From the NCBI GenBank assembly GCA_051005695.1, contig JBPCJC010000046.1, positions 62,001-126,000 on the forward strand: 64,000 nucleotides of DNA. The letters are read 5' to 3'. The notes under the pieces were generated by a model that was not told where the DNA came from, did not search any database, and saw only the letters and a program-made list of their open reading frames with translations. Of the stretch, positions 43,401-51,355 are shown piece by piece; position 1 is the stretch's first letter, and every line of letters starts with the position of its first letter. Source of the DNA: JACCTI01 sp051005695. GTDB lineage: Bacteria > Verrucomicrobiota > Verrucomicrobiia > Chthoniobacterales > UBA10450. The position numbers were made by a program, and so were the translations under genes.

Positions 43401-44049
43401 CTATCAGTCCGATGCGAGTGCGCCCGTCCGGTCGCAACGTTCCCAGAATAACGCCTCCGATATTTCGGACAATAGCAACTACGCCCTTGTGGGTAACGCT
43501 TCCTGTGCCCTCGCGCCAACGATCGCGAGCGCGGTCTCACGGAAAGCCCACGGCCCGCAGACGTTTGATGTCAGGCTGATGCCGCCGGACAGCAGGAATG
43601 GAATCGAATGCCGCACTGGTGGTGGTAGCGGAGCGATTGCTGGCAGCTATCAGGTTGTTATCACCTTCACCGCGCCGGTTACCTTTACCGGAGTAAGCGC
43701 GACGGGCGGCGCCTCTGCGACGAGTAGCCCCACGCCGGGCTCGGCGCCAACAAGCGACGTAACAGTGAACTTAAGCAACGTCCCCAATGCGCAGGTCACG
43801 ACCATTACGCTCACCGGGACATCGACCGGTAGTGCTGCTCCTGTAGGTGTTGATGTTCCACTTGCGGTCTTGATCGGAGACGTCAACGGCACCGGACTTG
43901 TTGACGGTAACGATGTCTCGTCCGTTCAAGGCCAGACCCGGCAGCCGGTCGACGATCAAAACTTCAGAAACGACGTGAACGTAACGGACTTGATCGACGG
44001 CAACGATGTCTCAATCACGCAAAGCCACACCCGCACTTCTCTTCCCTGA
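40456..44049 (+). CDS. Dockerin-bearing exported multidomain protein 2
   Basis: A 1197-residue protein from ATG 40456 (an upstream ATG at 40402 adds 18 poor residues). N-terminus M-R-K-K-F, then G-L-F-N-I-R-I-V-I-G-V-L-I-C and an A-N-A-Q signal end. Modules: PPC-like (D-D-F-D-V-F-I-H-K-G), a Pro/Thr linker (P-T-P-T-P repeats, about 200-222), the Asp-box region (S-D-D-G-G-L-T-F, S-E-N-N-G-L-T-W, S-H-N-K-G-L-T-W, T-T-F-D-G-G-Q-T-W), Fn3 (S-P-I-I-A-Y-K-V-F-K-G), the F-T-L-Q-V-K module, the V-S-R-K-A-H-G module with G-I-E-C-R-T-G, and two dockerin repeats ending T-S-L-P. Several paired cysteines suggest disulfides. Substrate unknown; the propeller resembles sialidases but no catalytic residues were verified. 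Confidence 0.87.
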   Translation: MRKKFAGESGLFNIRIVIGVLICSLGASLGWLALGASPANAQRKRAEINRRIIVPNSLPASGNLNPSGPTITWAGTATGGSSLDESTCVEGVNCDTYKLTLTLTPADWSGKKAHVKISWPNAGDDFDVFIHKGTAVDGVGRPTGPLVGSSATGGKGPEEIDLDPTMPAVGTGDFLVHVVYFTVTPTDQYAGEASVLTAPAPTPTPTPSPGATPTPTPAPAGMPRFQNFVAPPGFGENAGEPSVGSNWLTENAPRTPPLSYANSNGPVPNGGTTTYYGGFLTELLRITFDDCSSPAFALWEKKPVILAATPRALGDPILFTDHGYPALIGPGRTFVSQEEAQAGSTTDFTDNDGDMFTPSQGAGAPAGVDHQTVAAGPYSTNATVVPPGVIPPSSMPYPSTGPRRAVYYASQSVSDARTSRSDDGGLTFGPAVPMYTTADCGGLHGHLKVAPDGTVYVPNNACGGTSDPVGHVDGQQAVIVSENNGLTWSIRKIPTTDTKSDRDPSVGIATDGTIYVGQQSKDGHARISVSHNKGLTWDQFPGQLQAQAYDVGAQLGIQNMVFAEVVAGDPDRAAFAFFGTTTPDDTSRPTGAQHYSDPDFPGVWYLFISTTFDGGQTWTTQNATPNDPIQRGGICGSGTCRNLLDFFDATVDKEGRVLIGGEDGCIGGCVNGGANSFTAKAFISRQSGGKRMFAAFDGPPEPVLPGAPAVSGTLTGSTVKLSWPVPDGGGSPIIAYKVFKGSGNSFPLLATVAVPTFTDPNYTSGQSYRVTAVNQAVGEGPYCHEFTPTSGPVASACNLPGILVINDVNADGTDADAGQNTPADPRVNIQQLFVAEPFVNAGSDQLFFTLQVKPSTAGSAPPNSQWLIIWNRQGTQPGDPNDAKNDRIYLAMVTDAAGTPRFEYGKFGIPINTSPPPLPDPSANAPTKFGDADSGTFDPLTGLIKITLAKSKLRTIDGGSAKYLAGTDLAGINVRTYFNRPDYQSDASAPVRSQRSQNNASDISDNSNYALVGNASCALAPTIASAVSRKAHGPQTFDVRLMPPDSRNGIECRTGGGSGAIAGSYQVVITFTAPVTFTGVSATGGASATSSPTPGSAPTSDVTVNLSNVPNAQVTTITLTGTSTGSAAPVGVDVPLAVLIGDVNGTGLVDGNDVSSVQGQTRQPVDDQNFRNDVNVTDLIDGNDVSITQSHTRTSLP

Positions 44050-44137
44050 CAAAATGGGGTAACGCGGCCAAAACTATCTTTCGATAAATCTTCATCTGGG
44101 GGCGAGGGAAGGGGTCCGTTCTTAACCGAAATACTTT

Positions 44138-47100
44138 ATGAAAAAAAGAATCACGACTGAATCCGGCCTTTTCAACCTCCGCGTCCTCATCGGCGTTTTG
44201 CTTTGCTTGATCGGGGGTTCCTTTAGCTGGCTCGCTCTCGCCGCTTCTCCTACCAGCAATAGCCGCCTCCTCACCCCTAAGTCTCCCCTTAGGTCTGGCG
44301 GCGAGGACCTTCGTCGGCGGCTGGCGCCATTGGCTGGGCCCGCGAGTTGCGCGGTCCCGGGAACTCTTATCGTGTCTGATCCAGCGGGCGATCAAACCGG
44401 CGGTCCCGCTGCTAACCAGCAATTCGATATTACTTCGTTGTCGATCGCGGAGCCATGCTTCGGTGACGGCTTGGACAAGCTCGTCTTCACCCTCAAGGTC
44501 TCGAACTTAGCTACAGTGCCCGCGAACGGTCATTGGAAGGTCAAGTTTGTGCCGCCTACACTCCCTACCGGTGTGACCGCTTACTTCGTCGAAATGACGA
44601 GCGATCAAAGCGCTAATGTTACTTATGGGTATGGCACGGTCGGAACTACCTCGACCACCCTTGGGACGGCAGACGATGGCAGCAATAGCGCAAACGGAAC
44701 GATCACGATCACGGTTTCCAACAGCAAGGTCGGCAATCCCACCGTAGGTCAGACGATCACCACCATTCAAGGTCAGACCCAGCTCCTGGTGGGCGCAGCC
44801 GGCACAGGTTTACTCGCCGGCATTGATTCGACGACGGTGACCGGAACTACTCCCATCTACACGCTCGTAGGCCACGCTTCCTGCACCTGCTCCGCCCCTA
44901 CTCCTACTCCCACTCCAACGCCCACCCCGGGAGGCGTTGCGGCCGCACCGCGCTTTCAGAATTACAATCCCCCACCGACTAACTCCTTCAATGGCGGCGA
45001 ACCCTCGATCGGAGTGAACTGGCTCACCGGGAACGTAATGTATCTGGCGTCATTCGCGGCCATTCGCGTGGCCTTCGATGACTGCTCCTCTCCCGCCAGG
45101 GACACTTGGACGAACACCAATGCGCCTGCCGCCGTTTCTCTCGATCCAGTTCTCTTCACCGATCACATGAATACGGCGCACCGCACCTTCGTCTCGCAGC
45201 TGACCGGGCAGGACAGCATTACCTTCTTTACTGATGATGATGGCGTGAACTACCTGCCGAGTCAAGGCGGCGGTATTCCTTCGGGCGTTGATCACCAAAC
45301 CATCGGTGCCGGTCCCTATCACACCCCACTTGTAGCTACCCCGGTTTATCCGAATGCGGTTTATTACTGCTCTCAGGATGTCGCGGCATCGTTTTGCGCG
45401 CGCAGCGATGATGGAGGCGTGACCTTCGGCGCTGGGACGCCTATTTATACCGCAGCGCAGTGCACGGGCATTCACGGGCACGTCAAGGTAGCGCCCGACG
45501 GAACTGCCTATGTGCCGAATCGTAGCTGCGGCGGGCTCGCGGCAGTTACCGTCTCGAAGGACAACGGAATTACCTGGGCCGTTAAAGCAATCCCGACCAG
45601 CAGCACGACGGGCTTTCTGGTGGATCCCTCCGTTGGTATTGGAACTAACAACGTTGGCAAACCAGGCGGCCAGAGTAGTAACACTATTTACCTTGGCTAC
45701 CAGGCCTCCAATAGTCTTCCGAAGGTAGCCGTTTCCCGTAATCAAGGTGACACCTGGACGAACGACCAGGAAGTGGGCGCAGAGTTCGGGATTAAGAATG
45801 CCACCTTCCCGGAACTGGTCGCGGGCGACGACAACCGCGCCGCCTACGCCTTCTTTGGCACCACCGTTGCAGGCAACTATACGAGCCAGGCAAGCTTCCC
45901 CCCCAGCGCGCCCTGGCATCTCTACGTCGCAACAACTTTTGATGGCGGCGTGAGTTGGAATACCGTTGACGCCACCCCGAACGATCCGGTGCAGCGCGGC
46001 TCGATCTGTAACCTCGGGACGACCTCCTGCATGAATACGCCTAACGACCGCAACCTGCTCGACTTTATGGACGCGACGGTTGATGCCGTAGGACGGACGC
46101 TGGTGGGCTATCCCGATGGCTGTGTCGGACCTTGCGTGAATGGGACGGTTAACTCCTACACCGCGCTCGCTTCGATCGCGCGCCAATCGGGAGGCAAACG
46201 TCTCTTTGTCGCAAACGATCCGAACCCGTCCGAGCCGGTCGCTCCGGCTCCGCCGCGAGTGGATGGCGTGGTTAAGGACGGCACCGGGATCGTTCACGTC
46301 ACCTGGTCGGCGCCGGATAACGGCGGCTCACCGATCGCGAGCTATAACGTTTTCCGCCGCACAAACCCCGGAACGTATGGCGCACCGCTGGCCACCGTTC
46401 CCGCAGGAACCACTAACTACGACGACGCGACGACCGATCCGACCACATCCTACTTCTATAAGGTGACGGCCATTAATATGATCGGCGAAAGCGTAAACTG
46501 CCTCGAATTTCCGATCACCGCTCCGCCTCCCACTAACCCCTGCGTCGGGACAGGATTCCTCGTTGATGCGGACCCGACAGGCGATCAGACGCTCGCGCCG
46601 ATGAACAGTGATCTCGATATCCAAGCGGTCTTGATCGCTGAGCCCGCGCAAAGCGACAACATCAACCGCCTTGTCTTCACCATGAAGGTCGCGGATCTCA
46701 GCACGATTCCTGCGAACCGGCAGTATCGCATCGTCTGGACGCCGCCTACTCCGCCGGCCATGGCGGGGACCGACCGTTATTACGTCGGGATGAATACAAA
46801 CACCGGCGGTGCCTCCTCGGTCACCTACGAGTACGGGGTAGTTACATCGAGTGGCAACGTGCCGATTATGCAGGGCACGCCCGACGCGGGTTCAGTCGAT
46901 CCCTCGGGCGTAATCCAGATCGCGATCGCTAACGACAAGGTAGGCAACCCGGGCGCGGGCGCCACATTCACGCTCCTCAGCGGCAGAAACTTCGCTGGCA
47001 ATGGCGACGGTACCATTACCAAGACCTCCGCGATCGATTCGACCGCGGATGGTAGTTATACGCTTGTCGGCAACAGTGCGTGCGCAGTTGCGCCGCAGAT

Positions 47101-47626
47101 TGCAACTGCCGTCTCCCGCAAGACCCACGGCACAGGCCCGGCCTTCGACATTCAACTTCTTCCGCCTGATAGCGGCGGTGGGGTGGAATGCCGCCAGGCG
47201 GGAGCGAACGGCGGATATCAGGTGGTGGTCACGTTCACCGCCCCTGCGACCTTTACCGGGGCCAGCGCCACGAACGGCGCTAGTGCGACTACCACTCCTC
47301 CTCCCGGCGGACCAGCGACGAGCGCCATAACGATCGACCTAACGAACGTTCCAAACGCACAAACCACCATGGTAACTCTTACTGGTGTGCAGGCCGGCGG
47401 TTCCACGGCGGATGTCACAATTCCCCTGGCGGTCCTCTTGGGAGACGTCAATGGCACTAAACTCGTTGATGGCAACGATGTTTCGACCGTGCAAAGTCAA
47501 ACGCGTCAACCTGTCGACGAAAGTAACTTCCGGAATGACGTGAACTTGACCGGCTTAATCGATGGGAACGATGTCGCAGTGACCCAGGGTCAAACCAGAA
47601 CCTCCCTTCCAGCACCAAACAAATAA
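44138..47626 (+). CDS. Dockerin-bearing exported multidomain protein 3
   Basis: A 1162-residue paralog. N-terminus G-L-F-N-L-R-V-L-I-G-V-L-L-C like its neighbour. Instead of the PPC-like domain it has, at about 65-245, a copy of the module normally found after Fn3 (L-V-F-T-L-K-V-S-N-L-A-T-V-P, G-N-P-T-V-G-Q); a second copy follows the Fn3 domain (F-T-M-K-V-A-D-L-S-T-I-P). Between are a P-T-P-T-P linker and the Asp-box region (S-D-D-G-G-V-T-F, S-K-D-N-G-I-T-W, S-R-N-Q-G-D-T-W). The C-terminus is V-S-R-K-T-H-G module plus dockerin repeats (G-D-V-N-G-T-K-L-V-D-G-N-D-V; L-T-G-L-I-D-G-N-D-V). Conserved cysteines include D-D-C-S-S-P and Y-C-S-Q-D. An orphan dockerin remnant lies 86 bases downstream. 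Confidence 0.87.
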   Translation: MKKRITTESGLFNLRVLIGVLLCLIGGSFSWLALAASPTSNSRLLTPKSPLRSGGEDLRRRLAPLAGPASCAVPGTLIVSDPAGDQTGGPAANQQFDITSLSIAEPCFGDGLDKLVFTLKVSNLATVPANGHWKVKFVPPTLPTGVTAYFVEMTSDQSANVTYGYGTVGTTSTTLGTADDGSNSANGTITITVSNSKVGNPTVGQTITTIQGQTQLLVGAAGTGLLAGIDSTTVTGTTPIYTLVGHASCTCSAPTPTPTPTPTPGGVAAAPRFQNYNPPPTNSFNGGEPSIGVNWLTGNVMYLASFAAIRVAFDDCSSPARDTWTNTNAPAAVSLDPVLFTDHMNTAHRTFVSQLTGQDSITFFTDDDGVNYLPSQGGGIPSGVDHQTIGAGPYHTPLVATPVYPNAVYYCSQDVAASFCARSDDGGVTFGAGTPIYTAAQCTGIHGHVKVAPDGTAYVPNRSCGGLAAVTVSKDNGITWAVKAIPTSSTTGFLVDPSVGIGTNNVGKPGGQSSNTIYLGYQASNSLPKVAVSRNQGDTWTNDQEVGAEFGIKNATFPELVAGDDNRAAYAFFGTTVAGNYTSQASFPPSAPWHLYVATTFDGGVSWNTVDATPNDPVQRGSICNLGTTSCMNTPNDRNLLDFMDATVDAVGRTLVGYPDGCVGPCVNGTVNSYTALASIARQSGGKRLFVANDPNPSEPVAPAPPRVDGVVKDGTGIVHVTWSAPDNGGSPIASYNVFRRTNPGTYGAPLATVPAGTTNYDDATTDPTTSYFYKVTAINMIGESVNCLEFPITAPPPTNPCVGTGFLVDADPTGDQTLAPMNSDLDIQAVLIAEPAQSDNINRLVFTMKVADLSTIPANRQYRIVWTPPTPPAMAGTDRYYVGMNTNTGGASSVTYEYGVVTSSGNVPIMQGTPDAGSVDPSGVIQIAIANDKVGNPGAGATFTLLSGRNFAGNGDGTITKTSAIDSTADGSYTLVGNSACAVAPQIATAVSRKTHGTGPAFDIQLLPPDSGGGVECRQAGANGGYQVVVTFTAPATFTGASATNGASATTTPPPGGPATSAITIDLTNVPNAQTTMVTLTGVQAGGSTADVTIPLAVLLGDVNGTKLVDGNDVSTVQSQTRQPVDESNFRNDVNLTGLIDGNDVAVTQGQTRTSLPAPNK

Positions 47627-47711
47627 CGGAGAACATGCCCCGGCTCTGGAGAGGACAGATAAGCGCCGCTCAAGCCACGGGCCCATCGTCCCGTTGTTCA
47701 GTCTCATTTAA

Positions 47712-47996
47712 AGCGTAACCCCCAAAAACAATGATCAAGGGACACAATCGCATGATGTCTCACTCGTTCAGGGCAAGACACGCCAGCCCGTTAATGATGG
47801 CCACTTCAAGCTCGACGTGAATGTAACCGGCCTGATCGATGGCAACGATGTTTTACCCGTCCAAGGCCAGACACGAACCTCGATCCCTCCAACTCAGACG
47901 CAGAAGTCTCGGACGCGAAAGGCTCTTCCCGCGCAAAAAAGGCCGCGATGGCCGAAAAGAGTATCCAATAGATGTTCCGGTTTGTTCCAATCGTGA
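47712..47996 (+). pseudogene. Orphan dockerin remnant
   Basis: An open frame without start reads H-D-V-S-L-V-Q-G-K-T-R-Q-P-V-N-D, F-K-L-D-V-N-V-T-G-L-I-D-G-N-D-V-L-P-V-Q-G-Q-T-R-T-S, then a basic tail, ending at TGA 47994-47996. This is the second half of the first dockerin repeat, the whole second repeat and a tail of its own, different from that of the 44138 protein. The upstream part of the first repeat is garbled. It is probably what is left of a further paralog deleted by recombination. Confidence 0.8.
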
Positions 47997-48009
47997 CCTG
48001 GAACAAACT

Positions 48010-48035
48010 CGCTCTGGAAACAGGGCGCGTCTTTT
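48010..48035 (+). terminator. Terminator-like hairpin before the amber-interrupted paralog
   Basis: Stem cgctctg (48010-48016) and cagggcg (48021-48027) with a GAAA loop and one G-U pair, followed by cgtctttt. It has the same design as the terminator at 40320. Just upstream, tttgttcca and tggaacaaa (47981-47989, 47999-48007) form a second perfect 9-bp stem, overlapping the end of the dockerin remnant. Confidence 0.65.
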
Positions 48036-48132
48036 CTTTGGTGCCGGCCTTAAACGGCTGAAACCCCTCCTCAATCCGATTCATTCTTACTAAGAGAAAA
48101 TCGCCGCTTGCAACTTCACCTAGGAAGAAATC

Positions 48133-50496
48133 ATGAGAAAACCCGCTGTTCTGTCTGGCTTCTTCAGTGTTCGCATGATCGTCGGCCTCATGCTAGGCGT
48201 CACCGGAACTTATCTGGCTTTGATGACATTCGCCGCCAATCCTACTTCCGGCACCATCACAACGTCTTCGACGCCCGTCGCGTGGGACGGAACAGCCGCG
48301 GCCGGCGCCTCTGCGACGGGCGAGATGACTTGTGTCGAGCAGATGGGTGTGCAGGTGAATTGCGATACCTACACCCTTACCGTGATCGGCACGGCGGCGG
48401 ATTGGGCCGGAAAGCAGATCAATGTGACAATCTCGTGGGTTGTTCTGGCCAGCGATTACGACCTTTACGTGCACAAAGGCAGCAACGCTGGTCCGCTCAT
48501 TGGCAAGTCAACCGGCAGCGCTCCCGGAACGAATGAAATGGTCGCAATTCAACCCGCAGATCTTGATGCGAGCGGCAGCACAGTCTTCACCGCGCATGTT
48601 GTCTATTCCGCGGCGGCAGCGGGCGACCAATATCATGGCACCGCCAGCGTAGCGACAACGGCGGGAGGTCCAACACCGACGCCTGTGCCAGTCACGAAAT
48701 CGAAAAACTGGACGATCAACTATCATGGCGAATGCTGCGAAGGAAACCTCGCCGCAGCCGGCGAAAATACTTACTTGCTTCTGCCTGTCTTGGTCCAGGG
48801 CAACAAGATCAAGAAGAGCAGCGATGGCGGGAAGACCTGGAGACAAACCTATCCGCCGGCGCCTATTTCCTTCCCGTTTGGAATTGAAGGTGACATGCAG
48901 GCCTTCGGTGACGACGCGATTTTCTTCGGGACCGAACTCGCTGACGCGGTCGTCGCACATAGTGATGACAAGGGCGAGACGTGGACGACGGTCCAGAATC
49001 CGATCGCCTCCGCCGGCAACGACCAGGCGTGGGCCTATCTCGGGCCTTTCGGCAACATGCGACCAGGTGGCGCGCTACCACTCGATGAGCCTTATGTGAT
49101 GGCCGGTTGGATGCGCATCGGCACCTCCCTCAATTTTAGTTTCGATGGCGGACGCACCTTTAGTTTTCAGTCAGTGCTGGTCGGAAATGACGGCAGTGGA
49201 CCGGACCACGTCGTCTGTCGTCAGAACGCAGTCGATCCTCCGAATCCCGATCCCGGCGACACGCGGATCGCGAATCAGCTTTTTGCAAATCAAAAGGCCG
49301 GGCGGTATGGCGCCTGGGGTACGGATGGCAAATTCTATTGGTCCGAAACCGCGGGGGGGAACACGCTCTACACCTGCCAGACAAATGACTTCGGAGTGAA
49401 TTGGACAGGCAACAAGCATGCGCTCTCGCCCGGCCCCGGATCAGACTTTGTCGTGACGCACAGCGCCTTCGATAACAACGGCACGCTCTATGTCCTGCAC
49501 GGCAACAAGCTCTAGGTCAGCTTCAATCAAGGGAGAACGTTCGCCTTCACGCACACCTTGCCGCGCTACGGCAGCGCGCGGAAATCAGACCCGGGTTCAG
49601 ATCAATACTTCGTGGTCAATTGCGGCACCATCCACATCGGACTACAGGAGGACGCCGGCAACGGTAATGAGCGCATCTTTTATCTGCGCGGCACGCGCGT
49701 CGACACGGCCAACCCGACTTGGGACACGGAGTTGGTAGATGAGATTGGTGATGTGCGGCTCGACTTCCTCTACATCGTGCTCAATGGAAACAACATTCCA
49801 ACCATCAGCTACACCACGCCGGGAACTGGTAAGCAGGTAACAACCGCGAGTCGCAATGCGCCGATGCCTGCCTTGGGTAGTTCTACCTGCGGGCTCGTTT
49901 CGGTAAAGGCGGTATCGCGAAAAACCCACGCTCCGAATATATCATTCGATGTTCCTCTTCCCCTGGATGGTCCTCCTGGCATCGAATGCCGGATCGGCGA
50001 CGGCACCACTGGTAACAAGCATCACGTCGTCGTGAGCTTCGGTGCGGCGCCCAGTTATGGCGGTGTCCTCGTCACACCTGCCCCGGGAAAAACTGCTGGT
50101 TTGGATGGCTCACCAACGCTGAACGCCGCGACCAATGAAATCACGATTAATCTCACGAACGTCAGCGACAACCAGATCGTAAACGTAACCTTGCAAGGAG
50201 TTTCCGCTGCCGGTGGCACACCGACGGACCTCGTTATTCCGATAAATATCCTGCTAGGAGATGTCGACGCCACCCAACTCGTCGATGGGAACGATGTGTC
50301 GGCCGTGCAGGGGAAGACGCGTCAGGATCTCGATCAGACTAACTTCAGAATGGATGTCGACTTGACGGGGCTAATCGACGGTAATGATGTATCACTAACC
50401 CAAACCCACACCCGCGGCTCACTTCCCACCCAACGTCGAATTAGTCCGCGCCGGAACGCACCCGTCTCCACTCCGGATCGCCACCACTCCCCATGA
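48133..50496 (+). pseudogene. Dockerin-bearing exported protein 4, interrupted by an in-frame amber codon
   Basis: Read through, this is a 787-codon paralog. N-terminus: G-F-F-S-V-R-M-I-V-G-L-M-L-G; PPC-like domain (D-Y-D-L-Y-V-H-K-G); then an Asp-box region different from that of the other paralogs (S-S-D-G-G-K-T-W, S-D-D-K-G-E-T-W, S-F-D-G-G-R-T-F). At 49513-49515 TAG interrupts L-H-G-N-K-L / V-S-F-N-Q-G-R-T-F; the frame is the same on both sides and there is no indel. The second part carries the V-S-R-K-T-H module and both dockerin repeats, with Fn3 and M-K-V modules lacking. A good ribosome site (AGGAAG) precedes ATG 48133. Either a recent nonsense mutation, a sequencing error or read-through; without it the product would lack the dockerin. 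Confidence 0.82.
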
Positions 50497-50606
50497 TCAG
50501 GGATCCCCTCGAAAGAAAGCGGATGGTTGCCTCCCCACTACGGTCGGCCAGAGGAGCTCGGGCCGATAGGTCTTACTAATCGTTGTCGCGGTCTATCGAT
50601 TCACTT

Positions 50607-51197
50607 ATGCGGCTCTGTTCTCTTCTCTTTCTTTGCTTCCTCCTTCCTGCTTCTTGCAAGAAGAGGGACGATGTCGTTGCTTTGCCCCCGCAGGCCCCAA
50701 AGGAAGTAGCGCGGGCCAGGATTGAAGCCTGCGCCCTAGTTACCGCCGCGGAGGTTGCGGAAATTCAGGGAAGTGAGGTCACCGATACCAAAAGCTCCGA
50801 GAACGCTGATGATAAGCTGCTGGTTTCACAGTGCTATTATAGTGCAGCCGAATCGAGCAAATCGGTCAGCTTTGCTCTGACGCAGAATGGCTCGCGCGCG
50901 GTCAAGAACGAGGTAGGCAATTTTTGGAAACGGAACTTCGGCCAGCTAAAGGACGGGAATGCGGGGGAAAAGGAAAGAGAAGGCGAAGCCGGCGAAGAGA
51001 ACGAGCAAGGCCACCCTCCGCAAAAGATCGGTAACCTGGGCGAAGAAGCATACTGGGCAGTTAATCGCTTCGGCGGCGCGCTTTACGTTTTAAAGAAGGA
51101 TCTCATCCTTCGAATCAGTGTGGGTGGCCCGGGTGCTCCCGAAGCCAAGCTCGCGCGGTCCCGAGCGCTCGCCGCGAAAGCGCTAAGCCGGCTCTAG
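50607..51197 (+). CDS. Lipoprotein with a DUF3558-like domain
   Basis: A 196-residue predicted lipoprotein from ATG 50607: M-R-L-C-S-L-L-F-L-C-F-L-L-P-A-S-C with the lipobox Cys at 17 (an upstream ATG at 50583 adds eight residues). The mature part has A-C-A-L-V-T-A-A-E-V-A-E-I-Q-G and S-Q-C-Y-Y-S-A, two cysteines likely to be bridged, as in DUF3558-type lipoproteins, then an acidic low-complexity insert (G-E-K-E-R-E-G-E-A-G-E-E-N-E) and a last beta half. Function unknown. It sits between two dockerin-bearing genes on the same strand. Confidence 0.72.
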   Translation: MRLCSLLFLCFLLPASCKKRDDVVALPPQAPKEVARARIEACALVTAAEVAEIQGSEVTDTKSSENADDKLLVSQCYYSAAESSKSVSFALTQNGSRAVKNEVGNFWKRNFGQLKDGNAGEKEREGEAGEENEQGHPPQKIGNLGEEAYWAVNRFGGALYVLKKDLILRISVGGPGAPEAKLARSRALAAKALSRL

Positions 51198-51355
51198 GCG
51201 AAGGCCGGGCGAATACGCGCCGCCGCTACGCACGAATAAGGTGGATCCTGCCGCGGGCCTCCGCTGCGGACATTACAAGAATGTAATTGGAAAGCCCTCG
51301 CGTGAGGACTCAGATGTTCGTAGCCTCCTTTTCGCGTCCACCGAAGCGTTAATCT

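Noticed and set aside
45050..46297. 415-codon leftward frame within the 44138 gene
   Set aside because: Antisense shadow of the Asp-box region, no domain seen.
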